The notes below the pieces were generated by a model. The model did not search any database. It had not been told where the DNA came from and saw only the letters and a list, made by a program, of their open reading frames with translations. DNA of 64,000 nt, taken from the NCBI RefSeq assembly GCF_004216905.1, contig NZ_SGXJ01000001.1, forward strand, positions 434,001-498,000, in the 5' to 3' direction. The position numbers were made by a program, and so were the translations under genes. The stretch is from Kribbella sp. VKM Ac-2569. GTDB lineage: Bacteria > Actinomycetota > Actinomycetes > Propionibacteriales > Kribbellaceae. Of the stretch, positions 7,583 through 15,502 are shown in pieces. Numbering within the stretch: position 1 is the stretch's first letter; every line of letters starts with the position of its first letter.

Positions 7583-9946
7583 ATGACCGGTCACGCCAGG
7601 ATTTCTATCGCTGCTTGGGGAGCGACCGTGCTCGGGTCGCTCGTGCTCACGCCGGTGTTCTCCGGGCCGTTCCTGTTCATCAGCGCGTTCCTGTGCGCCC
7701 TGGTGACCGGCGTCGGCGTCCTGTTGCAGAACCTGCGGACCCCGCGGATCGTCGTGCCGATCGTCCAACTGCTCGTGCTGATCGAGCTCCTGTCGCTGTT
7801 CTTCCTGCACAGCACGATGAAGTTCGGGCTGCTCCCGCTGAAGGCGACCGCGATCGAGTTCAACTCACAGCTCGTCGACGCGATGGACTCGATCAACCGG
7901 TTCAGCGCGCCGCTGCCCCAGGACTCGCACCTCACCCTGTTCGCGGTGTCCGTGATCTCGGCGACCGGGTTCCTGATCCACGTCATCGCCGTACAACTCC
8001 GGCAGGCCGCATGGTCCGGCTTGCTGCTGCTGATCATGTACACCGTGCCGGCCGCGACGGTGCACGGCGGGCTGCCGTGGCTGCTGTTCATCCCGCCGGC
8101 GATCGGCTACATCGTGCTGCTGTCCGCGGAAGGCCGCAGCCGGCTCAGCCGCTGGGGCCGCCGGATCTCGGGTGTCTCGCACCTCGACGCGGCCGAGCCG
8201 GTCGAGGCGTCGGCGCTCGGTCAGGCCGGCCGGCGGATCGGGCTGACCGTGGTCGCGATCGCCGCACTGCTGCCCGCGTTGCTGCCGACGCTGCCGGAAG
8301 GTGTCATCGGCAACGGCCTGGCCGGCGGCGGGACCGGCACCGGGATCGGCGCGAGCATCTCGTCGACCGACCCGATGCTGGACATGGGCAAGAACCTGAA
8401 ACGCGGCGAGAACGTCGTCGCGCTCACCTACAAGGGCGGCCCGACCGGCGGCACGTACCTGCGACTGACCGCGCTCGACCTGTTCGACGGCAACACCTGG
8501 CGGATCGCGCCGCGCTCCCCCGGGCACAAGCTGAACGGCGGCGAACTGACCCCGCCGCCGGGCTACACCGGCGACCTGACCAAGGTCCAGCAGTCCTCGA
8601 TGGAGATCGACGTCACCCGGACGTTCCGCTCCCAGTTCGTCCCGGTCCCGTACCCGCTGCACTCGATCTCGCTGAAGCGTGACTGGCGGTACGACGCCGG
8701 CTCGCTGGACGTGGTCTCGTCGAACGGGTCGATCGTTGGCGGCAAGAAGTACAAGCTGACGTCGTACGACCTGACGCCGACCCCGGACCAGCTGCACGAC
8801 GCGATCACCACCGGCGCCCCGGACCAGTACACGACGGTCGTACCGGGGAAGACGCCGCTGGACATCAAGCAGAAGACGGCCGAGATCACAGCGGGGGCCA
8901 AGGACAACAAGTTCGAAGCGGCCGTGCTGATCCAGAACTGGTTCCGCAGCGGCGGCGGCTTCACCTACAGCACGCAGAACTCCAAGGGCAGCGGGATGGC
9001 CGCGCTCGAGGACTTCCTGCTGAACAACAAGGAAGGGTACTGCGAGCAGTTCGCCACCGGGATGGCGCTGATGGCACGGATCATCGGGATCCCGGCCCGG
9101 GTCGGGATCGGCTTCCTGCCCGGCACGGCCGGCAAGGACGGTGAGTTCACGGTCAAGATGCACGACATGCACGCCTGGCCGGAGCTGTACTTCCAGGGCA
9201 TCGGCTGGGTCCGGTTCGAGCCGACACCGTCCGCGCGGGTCGCGGCCACGCCGAACTGGACGGTCGCCTCGAACGAGAACCCGACCAGCCCGACGACGGC
9301 GCCGACCAACGTGCCGACGACGCCGGGCGGCAAGGAGACCCCCGGGATCAGCAAGCCGAAGAACGACCCGAACCTGCCGAGCGACAGCGGGACCGCGATC
9401 GTTGACTCCGGCAACTGGTTCACCAACGGCGGCGCGAAGGTGATCGCCGGCGGGCTCGGTGCGGTCCTGCTGCTGTCCATCCCCTGGCTGGTCCGGACGC
9501 TGACCCGGCGACGGCGTTTCCTGCGACCGCCGGGACGCGCTGGAGCCGAAGGGTTGTGGGCGGAGATCCGGGACACGTCGCGGGATCTGGGCCTCGACTG
9601 GTCCGACATCTCGACACCACGTCAGGCCGGCCAGTGGCTGACGTCCCAGCTGCCCGAGGACACGCACCCGGCCGCGCGCCGGGTGGCCCGCGGGATCGAG
9701 GCACTGCGGTACGCCGGGGACGCCGAGCTCGAGCTGGACCTTCGCGACGACGCAACCGCCGTACGGCAAGCGCTGTGGTCGCGGGCTCGCGCTCGTCGCC
9801 GCTGGAGGGCGCGGCTGCTGCCGCCGTCGTGGCGCTGGTACCTCAGCCGAGGCACCAATGAGGCGTCCGATCTCCTGGACGAGTTCGACCTGCTCCTGGC
9901 CCGTCTCCGCTCGCTGATCCTCCCGAAGCGGGCCCACACCAACTGA
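7583..9946 (+). CDS. TgpA-like membrane transglutaminase (DUF3488/transglutaminase/DUF4129)
   Basis: A 787-aa inner-membrane protein. Several transmembrane helices occupy residues ~8-235 (DUF3488). A large extracytoplasmic transglutaminase-like domain follows, with NKEGYCEQFATGMA (Cys487) and DMHAWPELYF (His530). Another helix lies near 630-650 and a C-terminal DUF4129-like region about 665-740. In TgpA-type enzymes the third catalytic residue is an Asp 16 residues after the His; here that place is Glu546 (RFEPTPS). A Pro/Thr-rich linker spans about 555-620. GGGAGG precedes the ATG. It is the last gene of the MoxR-DUF58 operon and probably the client or effector of that pair. Peptidoglycan-linked activity is inferred; the substrate is not known. 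Confidence 0.92.
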   Translation: MTGHARISIAAWGATVLGSLVLTPVFSGPFLFISAFLCALVTGVGVLLQNLRTPRIVVPIVQLLVLIELLSLFFLHSTMKFGLLPLKATAIEFNSQLVDAMDSINRFSAPLPQDSHLTLFAVSVISATGFLIHVIAVQLRQAAWSGLLLLIMYTVPAATVHGGLPWLLFIPPAIGYIVLLSAEGRSRLSRWGRRISGVSHLDAAEPVEASALGQAGRRIGLTVVAIAALLPALLPTLPEGVIGNGLAGGGTGTGIGASISSTDPMLDMGKNLKRGENVVALTYKGGPTGGTYLRLTALDLFDGNTWRIAPRSPGHKLNGGELTPPPGYTGDLTKVQQSSMEIDVTRTFRSQFVPVPYPLHSISLKRDWRYDAGSLDVVSSNGSIVGGKKYKLTSYDLTPTPDQLHDAITTGAPDQYTTVVPGKTPLDIKQKTAEITAGAKDNKFEAAVLIQNWFRSGGGFTYSTQNSKGSGMAALEDFLLNNKEGYCEQFATGMALMARIIGIPARVGIGFLPGTAGKDGEFTVKMHDMHAWPELYFQGIGWVRFEPTPSARVAATPNWTVASNENPTSPTTAPTNVPTTPGGKETPGISKPKNDPNLPSDSGTAIVDSGNWFTNGGAKVIAGGLGAVLLLSIPWLVRTLTRRRRFLRPPGRAGAEGLWAEIRDTSRDLGLDWSDISTPRQAGQWLTSQLPEDTHPAARRVARGIEALRYAGDAELELDLRDDATAVRQALWSRARARRRWRARLLPPSWRWYLSRGTNEASDLLDEFDLLLARLRSLILPKRAHTN

Positions 9947-9953
9947 CGGCCTG

Positions 9954-10388
9954 CTACAGCGGGATCTGATAGAGGATGAAGCCCCGGTTCTCGGCCACCT
10001 GGTCGTAGAGCCGGCGGGCCGTGCCGTTGGATTCGTGCGTCGACCAGTAGACGCGTCCGCACGCACGCTCACGAGCCCAGCCGGTGACAGCTTCGATGAG
10101 CGCCCGCGCCGCACCGCGACCGCGGGCCTCCGGCGCCGTGAACAGGTCTTGCAGGTAGCAGGAGTCAGGCGCCGTCGTACTCGCGTGTGTCAGGAAGTGC
10201 ACGATCCCGACCAGCTTTCCGTCCAGGCGTGCTCCGAGCGCGTGCACCTCTTCGTCGCGCTGGAACCTGCTCCACGCGTCCTCGAAGAACTCGTCCGGCA
10301 TAGTGCGGCCGTAGAACTCGTTGTAGCCGGCGAACAAGGTCTGCCAGACGTCGCGGTCAGCCGGCTCGAGGCGTCCGATGGTGAGCAT
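9954..10388 (-). CDS. GNAT family N-acetyltransferase
   Basis: This 144-aa single-domain protein has the GNAT fold. Motif A is the acetyl-CoA loop in LQDLFTAPEARGRGAARALIEAV (R-G-R-G-A), about residues 83-105. It is a cytoplasmic acetyl-CoA-dependent acetyltransferase; the substrate (amine, protein or antibiotic) cannot be told from sequence. It converges with the transglutaminase gene (7-base gap) and lies downstream of the terminator at 10437-10475, so it probably has its own promoter. An acetyltransferase gene also occurs near the DUF3040 gene in the mycobacterial region. Confidence 0.88.
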   Translation of the reverse strand: MLTIGRLEPADRDVWQTLFAGYNEFYGRTMPDEFFEDAWSRFQRDEEVHALGARLDGKLVGIVHFLTHASTTAPDSCYLQDLFTAPEARGRGAARALIEAVTGWARERACGRVYWSTHESNGTARRLYDQVAENRGFILYQIPL

Positions 10389-10436
10389 GGATGAACAGTG
10401 CCACGCTCACGGGCCGAGGCGACGGGTGGGACTAAA

Positions 10437-10475
10437 AGAACCACACTCGTTCCACCAGGGCACGGGTGTGGTTCT
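10437..10475 (-). terminator. intrinsic terminator downstream of the DUF3040 gene
   Basis: AGAACCACAC at 10437-10446 pairs perfectly with GTGTGGTTCT at 10466-10475. The stem extends further inward by about four pairs, leaving a 13-nt loop. Read on the minus strand the hairpin is followed by TTTTAGT, a short U-tract. It lies between the end of the DUF3040 gene and the start of the GNAT gene. Confidence 0.8.
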
Positions 10476-10498
10476 CAGGTCAGAGTGGGCGGGGCCTG

Positions 10499-10903
10499 TC
10501 AGAGGTCCTCGTCGCGGCGGCGGCGCCAGCGGTCTTCCATGCGCTCCATGAAGCTGCCGGACGAGTCGTGTTTGGTCCGGTGCCGTTTTGTCGGCGGAGG
10601 CGGCGGCGGGATGTCGTCGGACTCTCCCGCGTTGCTGATCCGCTTCATGCTCAGCGCTGCGATGTACAGGCAAGCCACCATCATCACGAAGCCGATGACT
10701 CCGATGATGGTGTTGGGGATGATCGCACCGGTCATCAGCACCACGATGCCCAGCACGAATCCAACGCCGGCAAGCACTGCCCGGCGCTTGTAGTACAAGC
10801 GCACATTGGTCCCACGCATGGCGGAAACGAACTTCGGGTCTTCCGCAGCAAGGGCACGTTCGAGCTGCTCGAACTGGCGCTGCTCTTCTTCCGAGAGGGG
10901 CAC
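10499..10903 (-). CDS. DUF3040 membrane protein
   Basis: A small (134-aa) protein. The N-terminal amphipathic segment PLSEEEQRQFEQLERAL is diagnostic for DUF3040. Two adjacent transmembrane helices follow (about 52-72 and 77-96) and then a basic, Pro-rich C-terminus. GTG at 10903 is preferred over an ATG 15 bases upstream because GGAGGG lies seven bases before it, inside the longer frame. DUF3040 genes sit near mraZ in many actinobacteria. Function is unknown; the location suggests an envelope or division-associated role, but this is inference. Confidence 0.88.
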   Translation of the reverse strand: MPLSEEEQRQFEQLERALAAEDPKFVSAMRGTNVRLYYKRRAVLAGVGFVLGIVVLMTGAIIPNTIIGVIGFVMMVACLYIAALSMKRISNAGESDDIPPPPPPTKRHRTKHDSSGSFMERMEDRWRRRRDEDL

Positions 10904-11157
10904 CGTCGATCCCTCCATGATGAGCGCGATCTCGATAGGCCGCCTCCAGTCTAGGCCGCGCCCGCGTCACACGAAACCCTGACCGGCTGTCCAGCGCGTC
11001 ACGGTCCGGCAACTGCCCCGGCCAGGGCGGTCCCAAACGTGTGTCCTTCGGCGTGTCGCTCACAGCCGGTTGACAGCAGCCACCCCGCTGACCGTGCCGG
11101 AGGTAGCGTGTTTGTCACCCTCCGTCGCGAAGCCTCAGCTGGTGCAACGGCTCCCGC

Positions 11158-11913
11158 TCAGCGCGTCGCGAGAATGTGCAGCTGCGTCGCCAGCGCGCGG
11201 AACGCCGGATGCCGGCTCGCCGCCCGCTCGAGCTCGGCCAGCGACTCGGCGGCCCCCGGCTCGGAGTCGACGAACGCGGACGGCACCAGATCGGCGAAGG
11301 TCCGGACGCCGTGCACGGTCTGCACCACGAACCCGGCATCCGCCAGCTGCCCCGTGATCCCGGCCTCGTCGAACCGCCGCGGCATCGGATCGGTCGCGCC
11401 CCAGCGCCCCTCCGGATCCTGCAGCGCGATCCGCGCCTCGGCCAGATGACCGGCCAGCGCCCGGGCCAGGACGACCGCGTTGCGCTGGGCAACCAGCAGA
11501 CTCAGTACGCCGCCTTCCCGCAGTACCGAGGCCATCGCCTGCAGCGCCTGGACCGGGTCGTCGACGACCTCGAGCACCCCATGGCACAGGACGGCATCGG
11601 CGCTCGACTCCCCCGCCAGCCCGGGGAGCTCGGCCGCGTCACCCTGGACGCCGCGGACCAGCTCACTCACGCCTTCGTCCCGGGCGCGGCGCTCCAGCGA
11701 GGCCAGCGCGTCCGGGCTCGGGTCGACCACCGTCACCCGATGTCCCTCGACCGCCAGCGGAACCGCGAACCCGCCGGTGCCGCCGCCCAGGTCGACGATG
11801 TCCAGTCGGTCCGATCCAGCGCCGGGATCGGTCCGCTTGCGTTCCGCCAACGCGACCCGCAGCGCTTCTCCCACCAACGCCGTCCGCACGCTGCGCCGCC
11901 GCCGCTCCACCAT
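11158..11913 (-). CDS. class I SAM-dependent methyltransferase
   Basis: The 251-aa protein has a Rossmann-fold methyltransferase core. Motif I is IVDLGGGTGGFAVPLA, followed by an acidic-loop VTVVDPSPDAL and a motif near GVLEVVDDPVQAL. The C-terminal ~80 residues form a helical extension. Methylation target is unknown. ATG 11913 is preferred over a GTG 42 bases upstream because GGAGG lies just before it. It is close to the DUF3040 gene and in the same direction, an arrangement also common in Streptomyces. The ~250-base gap to DUF3040 holds no visible gene. Confidence 0.87.
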   Translation of the reverse strand: MVERRRRSVRTALVGEALRVALAERKRTDPGAGSDRLDIVDLGGGTGGFAVPLAVEGHRVTVVDPSPDALASLERRARDEGVSELVRGVQGDAAELPGLAGESSADAVLCHGVLEVVDDPVQALQAMASVLREGGVLSLLVAQRNAVVLARALAGHLAEARIALQDPEGRWGATDPMPRRFDEAGITGQLADAGFVVQTVHGVRTFADLVPSAFVDSEPGAAESLAELERAASRHPAFRALATQLHILATR

Positions 11914-12108
11914 CAACCCTCCAGCCGGTCCCCCATCACCACCCCACCGCGCCACACCCTACTTCCACTCCGCCCGGTCCATCCCGCCGACCGCCTGCCG
12001 ACCGTTCGCAAGGCGTCGTAAGCAGTCGATAAGTCGTGGGATCTATCGCCGGAGGCGCGATCGGCGCACTCTCGGCACAAGGGGAGATGCGATCACCAGG
12101 GAGGGATC

Positions 12109-12468
12109 ATGGCCATCTTCAGTAAGTCCTTCGACGAGCCGGACGAGCAACGTACACCGGACAAGACGAGCGTCGACGTCGTCAAACTGCCGGGTGCGAG
12201 TGTCGCCCGGGTCACTTTCCAGCCCGGCTGGCGCTGGTCCGAGTGCATCCGTCCGGTCATCGGCGGCGACTCGTGTCAGGTCCGCCATGTCGGCACCCTG
12301 CTGTCGGGCGAGATGGAGGTCGTCCACGACGACGGCACCAAGGCGAACCTGGTGCCGGGCATCGCCTACGTCATCGAACCAGGTCACGACGCCTGGGTCG
12401 TCGGCAACGATCCGGCGGTCAGCCTGGAGTTCGAGTCGCTCGCAGCGGAGACGTACGCCAAGGCCTGA
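12109..12468 (+). CDS. cupin-domain protein
   Basis: A 119-aa single cupin. Conserved beta-barrel features include a GWRWSECIRP turn, then CQVRHVGTLLSGEMEVVHDDG (motif 1) and IEPGHDAWVVGNDPAVSLEFE (motif 2). Usually three His and one Glu bind metal. Here one His of motif 1 (HVG) and one of motif 2 (PGHD) are seen, so a metal-binding enzyme or a sensor are both possible. AGGGA precedes the ATG. It stands alone, convergent with the DUF480 fusion gene. Substrate unknown. Confidence 0.82.
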   Translation: MAIFSKSFDEPDEQRTPDKTSVDVVKLPGASVARVTFQPGWRWSECIRPVIGGDSCQVRHVGTLLSGEMEVVHDDGTKANLVPGIAYVIEPGHDAWVVGNDPAVSLEFESLAAETYAKA

Positions 12469-12486
12469 CACACCGGCCGGTCCAGC

Positions 12487-12518
12487 TGAGGCAGCAATCG
12501 GAGGGAGCTGCTGCCTCA
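12487..12518. terminator. bidirectional hairpin between convergent genes
   Basis: TGAGGCAGCA (12487-12496) and TGCTGCCTCA (12509-12518) form a perfect 10-bp stem with a 12-nt loop between the convergent cupin and DUF480-fusion genes. A second GC-rich inverted repeat (CCGGGTCCCGTC with its near complement) follows at about 12557-12582, overlapping the stop of the minus-strand gene. No U-tract is present, as is common in high-GC actinobacteria. Confidence 0.7.
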
Positions 12519-12567
12519 CCGGACCTGCTGGTGCACGGGACTCTGCCGGTGCGACGGCCGGGTCCCG

Positions 12568-13779
12568 TCAGGACGGGGCCCGGCCGATGACGTAAAGGCG
12601 GCGGGTGGTTTCGGCGCGGGTCGTGATCGGCCCGCGCAGGTACCACTCGGTGTCGGTGAGGCCGGCGGCTTCGACAACGCTCACGACGTACGCCGGATCG
12701 TGCAGGACGTAGTCGAGGTTGACCTCGTGACCGAGGAGCTCGTCGACGTGGCTGATCTCCTCGCCGGCATGCAGCGCGAGCACCAGCCAACCGCCCGGGT
12801 CGAGCGGCCTCGTCAGCGCGGAGATCGCGTCGGGGAACTCGGACGCAGCGAGGTGGATGAGCGAGTACCAGCCGAGGACCGCCGCCCAGCCGGAACTCGT
12901 CGGCGGCCGGCCGAGGCGGCGCAGGTCGCCGACCTCGAACCTCAGGTGCGGGAACCGCCGGTGAGCCTCGGCAACCATCTCCTGCGACAGGTCGACGCCA
13001 GTGGCATCCGCGTCCCGGTCGGCGAGGTACGCCGTGACGTGGCCCGGGCCGGAGCCGACCTCCACCACCGGGCGACCGTTGGCGTGGGCAACCACCCGGT
13101 CGAGCAGCCAGCGTTCGAACGGCAACGCATCGAGCTCGTCCAGCAACTCGTCCGCGTACGTCGTCGCAACAGCGTCGTACGCCGAACGCACGCGGGCATC
13201 ACGCTCGTCCGCGCCGTCGGCGATGACCGTGTCCCGGTCGACGCTCTCGACGACGGCGGCCGCCTCCGCCTCGGACACGGGGCCGAGGAGGTGGATCCAG
13301 CGGCGATCGTGCTGCCCGACGCGACGTTCCAGCTCGCGCACCAGCGGGTCGGGGCGCGCGGCCATCCGTTGCAGGCACGCTTCGACGTCGCTCCGGTCCT
13401 CGAACTTGTACAGCCGCTCGGTCCGCGTCCGCAGCTCACCCGGCGCCTGGGCGCCGCGCAGCAGCAACACCGTGATGAGAGCCCGCTCATCCTCCTCGAG
13501 CTCGAGCTTCTCGTCGAGGATCTGGTGATACTTCAAGGTCCGCCGGCCGACGTCGGCCCAGACGATCCGCAACAACTCCCGATCGCGCAGCGTCCGCGCG
13601 GTCCGCTCCACGGTGCCCTGGTCGTAGTCGACGACCGGATCCCGGTTGCTGGTCTGATTGCACGCCGTCCGCAACGCGTTCGCCGTCAACGGGTACGACG
13701 CCGGCACCGTGGCCTGCTTCTCCAGCAAGCTCCCGAGAACTCGCTGCTCCTCGACGTCCAACACCGGAAGTCCGCTCAC
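12568..13779 (-). CDS. DUF480 (YceH-like) protein fused to a SAM methyltransferase
   Basis: The 403-aa protein has two parts. Residues 1-~185 match DUF480/YceH: LDVEEQRVLGSLLEKQ, then YPLTANALRTACNQTSNRDP, then winged-helix-like TERLYKFEDR. Residues ~200-400 are a class I methyltransferase with VVEVGSGPGHVTAYLAD and VDLSQEMVAEA. DUF480 proteins contain two winged-helix domains; their role is unclear, and E. coli YceH stands alone at about 215 aa. The frame is continuous with uniform codon use, so this is a real fusion, not an assembly join. The gene stands alone between a convergent cupin gene and the end of the zinc-ribbon operon. The fusion suggests a nucleic-acid or regulatory methylation role (inference). 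Confidence 0.88.
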   Translation of the reverse strand: MSGLPVLDVEEQRVLGSLLEKQATVPASYPLTANALRTACNQTSNRDPVVDYDQGTVERTARTLRDRELLRIVWADVGRRTLKYHQILDEKLELEEDERALITVLLLRGAQAPGELRTRTERLYKFEDRSDVEACLQRMAARPDPLVRELERRVGQHDRRWIHLLGPVSEAEAAAVVESVDRDTVIADGADERDARVRSAYDAVATTYADELLDELDALPFERWLLDRVVAHANGRPVVEVGSGPGHVTAYLADRDADATGVDLSQEMVAEAHRRFPHLRFEVGDLRRLGRPPTSSGWAAVLGWYSLIHLAASEFPDAISALTRPLDPGGWLVLALHAGEEISHVDELLGHEVNLDYVLHDPAYVVSVVEAAGLTDTEWYLRGPITTRAETTRRLYVIGRAPS

Positions 13780-13855
13780 CCCGCCGACCTTAGACGCTGT
13801 CCGGCCGACCTTTGAACACTTTCGGTGACTCGGCTCTGTGACTCAGCTCTGTGAC

Positions 13856-14128
13856 TCAGCCGGGCTGGTAGGTGTCGGGGAGGGTCAGGGGTTCGAAGGC
13901 GGTGCCGTTGCAGGTAGGACACAGGAAGTCGGATCGGATGCCGGACTGAACCTCGGACTGGATGCCGGAGCCGGCGCATTGCGTGCACAGGCCGTCGTGC
14001 CAGGAGTCGCCCGACAGCGCCTGGTGGGGTCGCGGGTAGTGCGTGTCCGGCAGGTAGCACTCGGCGCCGGTGAGGGCATGGACGCGACCACACAGGTCCT
14101 CGCCCAGACCTCTCGAGGGTTCGCTCAC
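13856..14128 (-). CDS. small zinc-ribbon-like protein, unknown function
   Basis: This 90-aa protein carries two CxxC pairs (CTQCAGSG and CPTCNGTAF), the spacing of a DnaJ-type or rubredoxin-like zinc ribbon. An upstream cysteine/histidine-containing region (GAECYLPDTHYPRPHQ) is also present. The start GTG at 14128 has AGGAG nine bases upstream. It lies 30 bases after the HEPN gene and is in the same direction, so it is probably the third gene of that operon. It has no close family I can name. The short length leaves some risk, but the ribosome site and the paired cysteines support it. Confidence 0.7.
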   Translation of the reverse strand: MSEPSRGLGEDLCGRVHALTGAECYLPDTHYPRPHQALSGDSWHDGLCTQCAGSGIQSEVQSGIRSDFLCPTCNGTAFEPLTLPDTYQPG

Positions 14129-14158
14129 GGTCGGGATCTCCTCAGTGCGGGGTCTGAT

Positions 14159-14632
14159 CTAGCTGGCTTGCATCCAGGGCTGGGTGAGGACGGACTGGGG
14201 GTCGGTGGTCGCGGTGAGCACCGGGGTGGTGGAGAGGCGCAGGCTGGCTTCCACCTGGGTGTAGAACGTGTCGACGGCGCGCACCAGGTCGTCCGCCTCG
14301 CGGGTGCTGACGGCGCGCTCCAGGCCGGCCTCGGCGGCGGCGCGCTGGGAGGCGCCCGCCGCGAAGAACGTGGCCCATTCGCCGAACTCCGGCGCGACCT
14401 CGGCAAGCAGCACCCAGGCGTTGCGCTGGATCCTGCGGCGGCTGCTCGAGCGGACCGGACGGGCGCGGACGGCGAGGACCGCGGCCGCCACCCGGAGCGC
14501 CGCGACGTGCGCGCTCGAGTAGCGGATCAGGTGGTCGCTGGTCTCCGTAGCCTCGGCCAGGGCGGCGCGGGCACGGGACAGCTCTCGGCTGGCCGCGCCG
14601 GCCGCGGCCGGCGATACCGGTGAAACAGTCAT
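14159..14632 (-). CDS. SAV_6107-family HEPN domain protein
   Basis: A 157-aa all-helical protein resembling the SAV_6107 HEPN family: RAALAEATETSDHLIRYSS, a central RVAAAVLAVRARP and EFGEWATFFAAGASQRAAAEAG. HEPN domains are often RNases or nucleotide-binding partners, but the canonical RxxxxH motif is not obvious here, so catalytic activity is doubtful. The ATG overlaps the DUF6504 stop by four bases (ATGA), giving tight translational coupling, and the zinc-ribbon gene follows. The three-gene unit sits downstream of a LexA box. Confidence 0.85.
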   Translation of the reverse strand: MTVSPVSPAAAGAASRELSRARAALAEATETSDHLIRYSSAHVAALRVAAAVLAVRARPVRSSSRRRIQRNAWVLLAEVAPEFGEWATFFAAGASQRAAAEAGLERAVSTREADDLVRAVDTFYTQVEASLRLSTTPVLTATTDPQSVLTQPWMQAS

Positions 14633-15138
14633 CGGTCGGTCACCCTTTCCAGTTGCCAACGGCCCGAGTCCGGGTCGTGGGCGAGATCGAACATCTCCTG
14701 CCGTCCGAACCTTCCGCAGCCGGCTTCGACGCGGAAGACCGCCCGCTCCGGTCCCCAGTCGGCGTCCAGCACTCCGACTGCTGCCGGGGTCATGTCGTCC
14801 GGTCCGGGGAGCGTGGCAGCGGGGCGTGAACGGGGGTTGGCCGCCGCTGCCACGCCGGCTGTGTGCGTCCGGGTAGGACGAGTGGTCGTGCGGGCTGCCG
14901 AGCACGCTTCGGCGACGGTGGCCGCATCGATCCGCGCGAGCGAATCGGCGTGGGCGCGTGGGTCGTGGATCTGGCCGGTGCCGATGACGCCGCGCTCCCA
15001 CCAGACGGCGGTCTCGGTCCACTGGGACCTGATCGTGCGGACCCGCCAGAGCCGGCCGCGCCAGAGGAACTGGTCGGGGGCCTGCACACCGTCCACGGGC
15101 ACCGTGTGCACCTCGACGGCGTCGTCGAACTCCCACAT
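14629..15138 (-). CDS. DUF6504 family protein
   Basis: The 169-aa protein begins MWEFDDAVEVHTV and continues with PDQFLWRGRLWRVRTI and a WWERGVIG stretch, characteristic of the actinobacterial DUF6504 family. It ends with a GRFEMFDL-like strand (GRFGRQEMFDLAHD) and WQLERV. Its function is unknown; in other actinobacteria members occur near Y-family polymerase genes. ATG 15138 is supported by AGGAGG nine bases upstream. The same frame stays open far upstream, but without coding character. It is the first gene of an operon with the HEPN and zinc-ribbon genes, with a perfect LexA box 234 bases before the start. Confidence 0.87.
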   Translation of the reverse strand: MWEFDDAVEVHTVPVDGVQAPDQFLWRGRLWRVRTIRSQWTETAVWWERGVIGTGQIHDPRAHADSLARIDAATVAEACSAARTTTRPTRTHTAGVAAAANPRSRPAATLPGPDDMTPAAVGVLDADWGPERAVFRVEAGCGRFGRQEMFDLAHDPDSGRWQLERVTDR

Positions 15139-15502
15139 GCTCCATCGCCTCCTGTTCATACCCGGCGCTGCTTCAGATCTGGCTCTGCGTCGAGGGCCGG
15201 GCCCCGAGCCGGCGGCCCGGCGGGTGGGCACGGGGTGGGGGTCGAGTACCACCCCGGTGCCCGACCCGCCGGGACCACCGGATTCCGATGCGGCCGCAAC
15301 TCCGCACCGGGGCCGTTCAGCTGTCCGGCTCACCTCGGTCCGGCCTCCCGACGAAACCGAGTCCGAGGTAATCGAACATCTGTTCGAACAATGGAAGCGT
15401 AGCGCCGCCCGCCGACAGTCGTCAACGGTCCGTAAGCCCGGCGCGTCGCCGCGGGGCTGCTCCGGCCGCCAGACTGGAAGCACCGAGGCGAAGGGACGCA
15501 CG
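15139..15502. other. divergent intergenic region with LexA box
   Basis: About 364 bases between the divergent DUF6504 and DM13 genes. Apart from the LexA box no gene or second regulatory motif is recognised. Codon-position bias is absent although the reverse frame of DUF6504 stays open across it. Confidence 0.55.
15372..15387. promoter_or_regulatory. LexA (SOS) box
   Basis: TCGAAC-ATCT-GTTCGA at 15372-15387 matches the actinobacterial SOS box TCGAAC-N4-GTTCGA without mismatch. It lies 234 bases upstream of the DUF6504 start on the minus strand and 115 bases upstream of the DM13 gene on the plus strand, so either side could be damage-inducible. Confidence 0.8.

Noticed and set aside
7865..10114. 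A 749-aa minus-strand open frame opposite the TgpA-like gene
   Set aside because: Antisense to a secure transglutaminase gene and without domains; a GC-rich shadow.
10437..10475. Possible small RNA gene
   Set aside because: Structure followed by a U-tract fits a simple terminator.
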